Below are positions 1 to 7,200 of a DNA stretch of 11,514 nucleotides, in pieces. A program made the translations under genes and the position numbers. The DNA is from JAKOQB01 sp036824465 (GTDB lineage Bacteria; Pseudomonadota; Gammaproteobacteria; Burkholderiales; Burkholderiaceae_F). The stretch covers positions 1-11,514 of the forward strand of contig DAITAC010000115.1 of assembly GCA_036824465.1 (NCBI GenBank), read 5' to 3'. Every line of letters starts with the position of its first letter. Within the stretch, counting starts at the first letter, position 1. Under the pieces are notes generated by a model that was given only the letters and a program-made list of their open reading frames with translations, did not search any database and was not told the DNA's origin.

Positions 1-774
1 GCGGCCTTGGCGTTGCGGTATCGTGGACGGCTGCTGGTGGGCGTCTCGTTTAAGGGACGTCTGGCTGGACCCACGCCCTGGCAGGTGGAGGGTAAGGCCT
101 CAATCAAGTTGCTGTTCTTCTCGGTGTCGGTATCCTTCTCACGGACATTCGGGAGCAAGACCGCGCCACCGCTGCCGGCGGCGGTGGATGTCGTGGGCTT
201 GATCGCGGCCGCTTTAGCTGACCGGCGCAATTGGAGCGGGGCCGTGCCCCGCAGCAGTGCCCCGGTGGTGACCATCAGAGAGACCGCCCCGCCAACCAAC
301 GGACTGCGCGTGCATCCTTGGGCGGAACTGACGCTGCGCGAGCGGATCGCGCCCTTGAACCGACGGCTCATGAAGCTGGGCACGGCACCACTGGTCGGCG
401 GGCCCACGACGGTGACGGTCACGCTCACCGATCGTGCCGGCGCCCAACCCTGGCGGACGACGCCGGTCTCGGAGCCCTTCGCCCTGGCGCAGTATGAAGA
501 CCTGCGCGAAGACGAGCAGTTGGCGCAACCGGCGTTTGTGCCCTTACAGGGCGGCCTCACCGTGGCGGCCGACGATCTGGCGGTGGACGACGAGGCCGGT
601 CTCGCCACACCGATTGCCTACGAGACCGTGCTGATTGATCCGACGCGGCCGCCGGAGCGGCCCACGCCGGGCTATGTGCTCTCGGCGGCAGTGTTGGCCC
701 GGGTCGCTCCCTTCGGCGCCGCCGGCCAGGCCCCGGCGCGAAAACGACGACGTGCCACCGCACTCATGACGTAA
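1..774 (+). CDS. C-terminal part of a beta-rich, DUF6603-like protein (5' end outside window)
   Basis: The frame is open from the first base, so this is the last 257 residues of a longer protein; the TTG codons at 7 and 13 are unlikely to be real starts. Three blocks stand out. Residues 13-46 alternate hydrophobic and polar residues around GPTPW and then KLLFFSVSVSF, a pattern of paired beta-strands. Residues 105-120 read HPWAELTLRERIAPLN. Residues 161-179 read ALAQYEDLREDEQLAQPAF. From memory these resemble the end of bacterial DUF6603-type proteins, which have no known function; no search was run. The tail is basic (KRRR close to the stop), there is no cysteine, and no membrane segment is visible. 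It ends 20 bases before the next gene, so co-transcription is likely. Coding status is firm; the family call is tentative. Confidence 0.85.
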   Translation, partial: AALALRYRGRLLVGVSFKGRLAGPTPWQVEGKASIKLLFFSVSVSFSRTFGSKTAPPLPAAVDVVGLIAAALADRRNWSGAVPRSSAPVVTIRETAPPTNGLRVHPWAELTLRERIAPLNRRLMKLGTAPLVGGPTTVTVTLTDRAGAQPWRTTPVSEPFALAQYEDLREDEQLAQPAFVPLQGGLTVAADDLAVDDEAGLATPIAYETVLIDPTRPPERPTPGYVLSAAVLARVAPFGAAGQAPARKRRRATALMT

Positions 775-781
775 TTCAATT

Positions 782-785
782 GGGA
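782..785 (+). promoter_or_regulatory. Weak ribosome binding site for the 870-residue gene
   Basis: GGGA lies nine bases before the ATG at 795 in the 20-base gap. It is the weakest Shine-Dalgarno match of the four in the window. It still supports ATG 795, because the encoded start MPEQTAATYRFYSW continues straight into well-patterned protein. Confidence 0.4.
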
Positions 786-794
786 TGACACACC

Positions 795-3407
795 ATGCCT
801 GAACAGACCGCAGCCACCTATCGCTTCTACTCCTGGCTTCGCCAAGGACTCCTCGCGGGCCTCTCCGGTCCCGGAGTTTCCAGCCCGGCCACGGCGGGCC
901 GCCTCGCATTGCCCGTCCGTCTCAGGGTGAACGAGCGTGCGCCCATCGATGTCAATGTGCAACTCCATGGCCCCGGTGACATCACCGGCCTGGACGCACG
1001 CGAGATCATTCGCACGGAGCCCCATGCCCACATGACCGACTTCGAGCCGAATTACTTTCCGGCCATCGAATTCGACCGGCCCGATTTCCCCTGGCTCTTC
1101 ACCCCGGCGTCGCCCGACAGCGCACGGCGCCTGCGACCGTGGATCTGCTTGATCGTCGTCCCCAGGGAACGGGCCACGCTCAAGACCAATCCGCAGCGGC
1201 CCTTGCCGGCGATCACCTGCGCCCTGGAAGACCTGCCCGACCTCGATCAGTCCTGGGCATGGGCCCACGCACAAATCGTGGCAAGCCAGAGCGCGACGCC
1301 CGATCCCTCACCGCACGCGACGTTGCAGAAGCTTCTTCACGACCATCCTGAACGTACACTCTCGCGGCTGTTGGCTCCGCGCCGCCTCGATCCCAATACC
1401 GCCTACTACGCCTGCCTCGTGCCGACCTACGATGTGGGGAGGAAAGCGGGGCTGGGAGAGCCGATCACTCCGGAGGACGAACAGACATTAAAACCGGCTT
1501 GGGTGAAGAACGCCGCGCCCGGACCAGTCACATTGCCGGTCTTTTTCCAGTGGGAGTTTCGGACCGGCCTCGCGGGAGACTTTGAATCGCTCGCACGCCG
1601 CTTGAAGGCCCAGTCCCTGCCGTCCACGGTGGGCTTGCGGCCGGTGGACATCCGAACTCCCGGCTGGGGCATGCCGACGTTGCCGCCTGGCGCGCCGGGC
1701 AGCCTGTTGGATCTGGGTGGAGCCCTTCTCACTCCGGAGACTCAGCCGCGTGCCTGGCCCGACCAACCGCGCAAGACGTTCCAACTGGCCCTCGGCGCCA
1801 TCCTCAACGCGCCGGCCGCCATGGCCGGCACGAGCGGAGCCCCAGTGCTCCTCGGCCCGCCGCTTTATGGGCAATGGTACGTAGACCGTGACAGCGTGCC
1901 GCCCGCAGATCAACCGCCGCACTGGTTCCGCGATCTCAATCTGGATCCGCGCCACCGCATCGCTGCTGGCATCGGCACGACGGTGATCCGCAACGAGCAG
2001 GAGCCGTTGATGGCTTCGGCCTGGGATCAATTGGAACAAGAACGGCGGGATCGACAGCGGCTCAAGCGCGCGCAGTTGGCGGAGGCCGTCGGCGACAGTC
2101 TCTCGAAAAAACATTTCGCCGCGCTCGACCCGGCTAGGCTGCTGCAACTCACGGGACCGGCGCTGCGAACATTGACGGGTACCGCCACGTCTCCTACGCC
2201 GCCACCGACTGTCACCAATAACCTGTTGTCCGGCCATCCGGCCGTGACCGGCGCCTTTCGCCGCCTGACGCGCGCCCATGGCCCAATCGCGTCACATGCC
2301 GCCACACTCGACGCGCTTCGGCTCCCCGCCACGTCGCCCGCCTCGACGGCCGGCCAGGCATTCCGCCCGCTCATGCAATTCGCCGTCGCCACCAAGCAGC
2401 GGCAGGCGCCGGCATTGCGTGAATGGTCTGAGCTGAAGGTGGAGATGCTGCGGCGCCTGGCCCCGAAGGAGGCGGTGTTGGCTGCGGTGAAAAAGACGAT
2501 GCCTACCGTCGAGAATACGGAGCTGACGACCTTCGCGCCGAGCTTTCCGCAGCCGATGTATGAACCTCTACGCGACTACGCACCGGACCTGTTGTTGCCC
2601 GGCATGGACCAGGTGCCCTCAAACACCATCGCGCTCCTCAAGACCAATCCGGAGTTGATCGAGGCCTACATGGTCGGACTCAACCACGAGATGAGCCGCG
2701 AACTGCTCTGGCGTGGGTTTCCGACCGATCAGCGCGGCACCTACTTCCGGCAATTCTGGGATGCCGGTGGCGATGAACTGCCCAGCACCGATGCAGAGCG
2801 CGAGGCTCGTTTTGACATCACACGGATCACCTCCTGGGCGGCGGACAGCCGCCTCGGCTCCCACAGTGCGCGTGGCTCGGCGGTCGGCCAGATGGTGCTG
2901 CTCATCCGCGGCGACCTCCTGCGGCGTTACCCACGCGCCATGGTCTATGCGTTGGAAAGCGTCTGGTCTGCAGATGGCACCAGGCGTGAGCTGGGCACGG
3001 TGGAACGGTATCCCATTTTCCGCGCGACCCAGGCACCAGACATCACCATGCTCGGGTTTCCGCTGACCGAAGCGGACGTTCGCGGAGCCGACAACAAAGC
3101 CGGAGGACACCCGGGCTGGTTCTTCGTGCTGCAGGAGCAGCCGACGGAACCGCGATTCGGCATGGACGTCGCCACGACCTATGGCGGTACCCCCGCTCAC
3201 TGGCGCGACCTGACATGGGGACATCTGGCGCAGGACGAAGCCGCGCTGAAACAGATTGTGTATGTGCCGATCGACGGTCTATTGAAAGATGCCGTGGTCG
3301 ATCAGATTCCGTGGGGAAAAAATTCGGCGCATATGGCCACCATTACCAGACAGCCGCCGTTCCGCGTGGCGGTCCATGCGAGAACCTGGCTGCCGGCTCG
3401 GCAGTAG
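795..3407 (+). CDS. Uncharacterised 870-residue conserved protein
   Basis: This is a soluble-looking protein of unknown function with no signal peptide or membrane helix. Patterned blocks run along its length: FYSWLRQGL near residue 11; EPNYFPAIEFDRPDFPWLF at 84-102; LNLDPRHRIAAGIG at 381-394, followed by an acidic/basic helix at about 408-440; LNHEMSRELLWRGFPTDQR at 629-647, then YFRQFWD; LLIRGDLLRRYPRAMVYAL at 702-720; GWFFVLQEQPTEPRFGMD at 774-791; and a C-terminal NSAHMAT...FRVAVHA strand region. From memory, the 381-394 and 629-647 blocks recur in hypothetical proteins from unrelated bacteria. HEMSR at 630 is not a zinc motif, since it lacks HExxH. The protein has only three cysteines. 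The next gene starts 20 bases downstream. Coding is certain; the role is unknown, and a structural subunit of a complex built with its neighbours is inference. Confidence 0.95.
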   Translation: MPEQTAATYRFYSWLRQGLLAGLSGPGVSSPATAGRLALPVRLRVNERAPIDVNVQLHGPGDITGLDAREIIRTEPHAHMTDFEPNYFPAIEFDRPDFPWLFTPASPDSARRLRPWICLIVVPRERATLKTNPQRPLPAITCALEDLPDLDQSWAWAHAQIVASQSATPDPSPHATLQKLLHDHPERTLSRLLAPRRLDPNTAYYACLVPTYDVGRKAGLGEPITPEDEQTLKPAWVKNAAPGPVTLPVFFQWEFRTGLAGDFESLARRLKAQSLPSTVGLRPVDIRTPGWGMPTLPPGAPGSLLDLGGALLTPETQPRAWPDQPRKTFQLALGAILNAPAAMAGTSGAPVLLGPPLYGQWYVDRDSVPPADQPPHWFRDLNLDPRHRIAAGIGTTVIRNEQEPLMASAWDQLEQERRDRQRLKRAQLAEAVGDSLSKKHFAALDPARLLQLTGPALRTLTGTATSPTPPPTVTNNLLSGHPAVTGAFRRLTRAHGPIASHAATLDALRLPATSPASTAGQAFRPLMQFAVATKQRQAPALREWSELKVEMLRRLAPKEAVLAAVKKTMPTVENTELTTFAPSFPQPMYEPLRDYAPDLLLPGMDQVPSNTIALLKTNPELIEAYMVGLNHEMSRELLWRGFPTDQRGTYFRQFWDAGGDELPSTDAEREARFDITRITSWAADSRLGSHSARGSAVGQMVLLIRGDLLRRYPRAMVYALESVWSADGTRRELGTVERYPIFRATQAPDITMLGFPLTEADVRGADNKAGGHPGWFFVLQEQPTEPRFGMDVATTYGGTPAHWRDLTWGHLAQDEAALKQIVYVPIDGLLKDAVVDQIPWGKNSAHMATITRQPPFRVAVHARTWLPARQ

Positions 3408-3411
3408 CGGC

Positions 3412-3420
3412 GGAAAGAGA
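3412..3420 (+). promoter_or_regulatory. Ribosome binding site choosing the start of the coiled-coil gene
   Basis: The purine run GGAAAGAGA ends seven bases before ATG 3428. The reading frame is open further upstream, to 3215, but that would overlap the end of the preceding gene by almost 200 bases. The extra peptide would also be Arg/Cys-rich and unlike the rest, so the start at 3428 is preferred. Confidence 0.6.
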
Positions 3421-3427
3421 CGAGATC

Positions 3428-4237
3428 ATGCCCTATTTGGAACAAGAGATTGCGCGACTCCAGACGGCCCTGCAGGCCTCGGTCACGCAACAGACCGCCT
3501 TGACGACCCAACTCACGACGCAACAACAGGCGGTAACGGCGGCACAGGCCCAGCGCAGCCACGCGCAGAACGGCGTGGCCCAGGCCCAAGCCCGCATTCC
3601 GCCGCTGCAGGCAGCCGCTGCTGCAGCGGACGCTCAGGTCGCGGAGGCGCAACAGGATCTGCTCGATGCATCTGAACCGCCGCAAGGCATCCCTCCCGCC
3701 ACCTGGAGAGCGCGTCTGGCCGCGCTGAGAAAAAAACTCGCCGAGGCCAAGACCGCCGCAACCGCAGCGCATGCAAGGGTGACTGAAGCACAGCAGGGCG
3801 TGGCGCAAGCGCAGGCGCAAGTACGGGCTGCGGATGTTCAAGTTTCGGCGGCGACCGCCGCGGTGCAAGCCACCCAGGCTGCGATCGCCGCCCTTCAACC
3901 CCGCCGGCAGGAACTGCAAACGAAGCTCGCCGAGATCGAGCGCATGAATGCAGAAATCACGCGTGACCCGCTGGCAAGGGAGACCCTGCAACAGGTGGCA
4001 AGGGAACTGTCGGCCCGCACCGCGGCGTTGGAAGATTCCCATCTGACGGCGCGGTTCGAGTTGGAGGATGCCGAGACCCTGCTCGCCGGTTTGCTCATCA
4101 GGCGCAACGAGCTGACGGCACTCATTGCCGACCTCGCCAGACAAATCCCGGAGGCGGAAGCACAAGAGACGGCATCCCAGCAGGCGCTGGCGGCGACCGA
4201 GGCCGAAGTCAGCACGCATTTACAGGATGGGCCGTAG
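3428..4237 (+). CDS. Ala/Gln-rich coiled-coil protein, 269 residues
   Basis: Nearly the whole protein is predicted from composition to be long amphipathic helices: Ala, Gln, Glu, Thr and Leu dominate, glycine is scarce, and there is no cysteine. Helix breakers divide it: a PP pair at 58-59, a Pro-rich turn EPPQGIPP at 83-90, and QP at 157-158. This gives a hairpin-like bundle of three or four helices. Residues 36-57 and 111-132 are an internal repeat, both containing GVAQAQA, offset by exactly 75 residues. The last third (about 160-265) is more charged and has regular Leu spacing. There is no signal peptide or membrane segment. An A7 run encodes part of Arg101-Lys102-Lys103. The gene lies between two large proteins, the second of which also carries coiled coils, so a linker, scaffold or adaptor role is plausible. 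The start at 3428 follows a purine-rich site. No named family is recognised. Confidence 0.92.
   Translation: MPYLEQEIARLQTALQASVTQQTALTTQLTTQQQAVTAAQAQRSHAQNGVAQAQARIPPLQAAAAAADAQVAEAQQDLLDASEPPQGIPPATWRARLAALRKKLAEAKTAATAAHARVTEAQQGVAQAQAQVRAADVQVSAATAAVQATQAAIAALQPRRQELQTKLAEIERMNAEITRDPLARETLQQVARELSARTAALEDSHLTARFELEDAETLLAGLLIRRNELTALIADLARQIPEAEAQETASQQALAATEAEVSTHLQDGP
3533..3823 (+). repeat. Internal protein-level repeat in the coiled-coil gene (copies at 3533-3598 and 3758-3823)
   Basis: Two copies encode residues 36-57 and 111-132. Aligned without gaps at a 75-residue offset, they agree at about 13 of 22 positions, including the shared GVAQAQA. The matching codons differ in several third positions (for example GCC CAG GCC CAA against GCG CAA GCG CAG), so the duplication, if real, is old. 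Low-complexity Ala/Gln composition explains part of the similarity. Confidence 0.5.
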
Positions 4238-4246
4238 GTTTCTGTT

Positions 4247-4255
4247 AAGGAAAGG
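4247..4255 (+). promoter_or_regulatory. Strong ribosome binding site fixing a GTG start
   Basis: AAGGAAAGG lies nine bases before GTG 4265. It is the best Shine-Dalgarno match in the window. It supports the GTG as the true start of the 1772-residue gene rather than an internal codon. Confidence 0.7.
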
Positions 4256-4264
4256 ATCAGCAGT

Positions 4265-7200
4265 GTGAGACCGATCGCTGAAGGACCAGATATTCCCGAA
4301 CGGGTGCCTCCGGCACTCCTCCGGGCATGGGCAACGAAACTCCGGCAATTGCAGTCGGCGCACGACCGGGCCGTCGCGAGGGCCCAAGCCGCGCAACGGC
4401 GGGCCGCCCTCCTCATCAGGCAACGGGCGCTCCACCAGGCCGAGTTGGCCCGGGTGAACGCACAAATCACGGCCACGGAGGAGACGGTGGCTCGGAAGAA
4501 AGCCGACGTGGCGGTGCTGTCGGCGCAGGTCGACGAGCATCGATCCGCCCGCGATGCCGCGACGGCCCGGCTGCTTGGCACGGATCGCCTCAGCGGCACA
4601 GTTGCCGCGACCCATCCGCTGCTGCTGTTCCCCGTCCGTGTGGAAACCAGGTTTGCCGCGAGGCGGACAGGACCGGGCACCGACCTTCTGCTCCGCGTGT
4701 ATCCCGACGACATTCATCTCGACAGTCACGAACCGGCTCTCACCGAAGAAGAGGAACGCCGTGGCAAGGAGTTCTGGGCCCATGTCACCGCCGCGTCCGT
4801 AGGCACGGATCGGCAGGAGCACCTCAGGCAAGGCTGGCAACGACTCACCGAACAATTCGGCACGACCCGCGCCGCTTGGATCGCCCACGTGCTTGATCTC
4901 GCCCAAGCCGGAACGGTCGCGCGTCGGGACGACAGCTGGACGCGCGCTCCCCACACGCAGGTCCTGCCGGATCGCTGGGTCGCCATTGGCTATCGCAGCG
5001 ATGCAGCGCGTGTCACTGCCTGGGGCAAGGCAATCCCGGAGACCGTGGCGGTCGGGCCGGACCCACGCGGCACGGGCCCGGTCGGTAGCAATGGACTGCC
5101 GCCTGTCGATGAAGGCATGAAGTGGATCACCGATTTCGATACGGCTGAATCCATCGGGATGGGTCTACGTATTCCCGTTACAGAGGAAGACGCCCGGGCA
5201 GGTTTCGATCGGATCGTCGTGCTGGGCCTCAAGGCCTCATGGGATGCCCCGACCACGGCCGACCGATTGGTTCGACTGCTCGATGCCCACCATTACACCG
5301 GCAGCCTTGCTCTCGTGGAGCAACAGGTGCCCACGAACAACACGGCGGAAGCCTCCGCCGGGTATCGTTCGACGGGGCGCGATGTCGCCGACAGCATGGG
5401 CGTCGAACTGGGTGCTTCGCTCCTCCGTCCTGGGTCCGACGGCGAGTTGCTGGCGCAGGCCTTGGGCCTGCCGACTTCCGTCTTTGCCCATGTTCGCGGT
5501 GCCGACGGATCGGAACAACGCCGGTCCTCGCTGATGCAATCGGCTCTGCTCGCGCTTTGCGACAGTCCGCTCTTGCGGCAACTGCTCGGCGCAGCCGGAG
5601 CGGACGTGCTGCGCGACCATTTCACAAAGTACGTACGTGCTCGCGGGCCACTGCCGGTCTTGCGTGTCGACAGCCAACCTTACGGCCTGCTGCCGGTGGC
5701 GGCACTCGACCGCTGGATCTCGGCGACCGGTCAGGACCAGGACCGGGCGTTGGCTACCTGGTGGCGTGCGCAACGATTGACACGCCGCCGCCAGGCGTCA
5801 CAAGCCCTCCAGACCACGGTTGAATCCAACCCCGTCGTACTTTTGGCGCAGGAAGCGAACGCCTCCCGCTACACCTTGCGCGAATTTCCCGAAGTCTCCA
5901 CTCAACAGCCGCCCCTGCCGAAGCGGTTGCTGACCGAGGCCTTCCGGACGTTGCTGCTGACTCGCGCACTCTCTACTCCGCACGAGCCGGCCTGGGACGA
6001 AGTGACGGCCCTGCCTGAACCGGTTCGGCAACAACTGCTCGCGGAAGTGATGGATCTGCTCACCTATCGCCTCGATGCCTGGGGCACATCCCTCGCCACC
6101 AGGCGGTTGGCCGTCATGCGGCAGGCGGCGCCCTCCGGCATCAGGCTCGGCGCCTACGGCTGGGTAGAACAGGTTCGACGTGCGGCCTCGCTGCAACCGG
6201 TTCCGGCACTTCCGGCCGGTGTCCCTGCACCACTCTCACGCTCTGAACAGAACAAGGGCTTCGTCCACGCTCCTTCGCTCGGGCATGCGGCGGCCGCCGC
6301 CGTGCTGCGAAGTGGCTACCTGTCGCAAGAATCAAATCGCGCACCCGGCGCTTCGCCCTTTGCCGTCGACCTTTCATCAGAGCGGGTCCATCGCGCCAAG
6401 TGGCTGCTCGACGGAGTGCGCCAAGGTCAGTCCCTGACCGCCCTGCTCGGATATCGATTCGAACGCCATCTCCACGAACGTGGGCTGGACCGCTATATTC
6501 AGCGATTTCGCGCCCTCACGAGCTTCACCGGTACCGACCGCTTCGCCGACATTCGCGATACCCTCACACGGGCTGAGCGGCTGGCGCACGAGGTGACCTT
6601 GCTGACGGCGCAACGTGATCAGGCCCTGCGCCGGGCTGAAGACGCCCGCGGCTTGAAGGCCGAGCGAGAGCGCCGCGCGGACACCTATCGCGCCGAACTG
6701 GGGACGGTCGCCACGCTCGCGCAACAGGCGCAGGCCGCGCAGACACAGGTGGCGCAGGCGGCTCAGGTGCTAGCGCAACAACAGGCGGCAAAACCGCAGG
6801 GCAAGGTGATCCAACCCACCGTGCGGCGTTATGCCGTCCAGTTGTTGGAAGCGCGGGATTTGGATGAGTGGGACAATCGCGTGGAACAGCTGACCCAGGC
6901 CCATACCACCGCCCTGGCCCAAGCCGCCGCCGCACAGCAGGCCGTCAGCGCCCGGGATGGCTCACGCCTGCTCGCGGAACGGGCCCAGGCCAAGCTGCTC
7001 AATGCTGCTGATCCGGATTCCATTCCCGCCGCGCAGCAGATGGCGGTAGGGCAAGAAACCCTCGCCGCAGAACTCGACCGCCAGGTCCTCGCCAAGGAAG
7101 GCGGGCAGCGCGGTAAGGCTATGAGCGATCTCCTCGCCGCCAGGACCGCACTCACCACGCGCCTCGCCGCGCAATGGAATGAGGCACTGAAATCGTTGTC

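Noticed and set aside
1488..2279. Minus-strand open frame of 263 codons
   Set aside because: It is an Arg/Gln-rich shadow of the 870-residue gene, typical of high-GC DNA, with no patterned protein blocks.
2682..2696. Possible metalloprotease motif HEMSR in the 870-residue protein
   Set aside because: There is no HExxH spacing and no nearby third ligand; the block reads as a structural signature.
3317..3322. A6 run near the end of the 870-residue gene as a frameshift site
   Set aside because: The codons AAA AAT are a poor slip pair, and the alternative frame gives an Arg/Cys-rich peptide running antiphase through the next gene.
3302..4219. Long minus-strand open frame (305 codons) opposite the coiled-coil gene
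   Set aside because: It is a mirror of Ala/Gln codons (GCG, CAG) read as Arg/Leu-rich protein, is Cys- and Arg-heavy, and overlaps a well-supported gene with a ribosome site.
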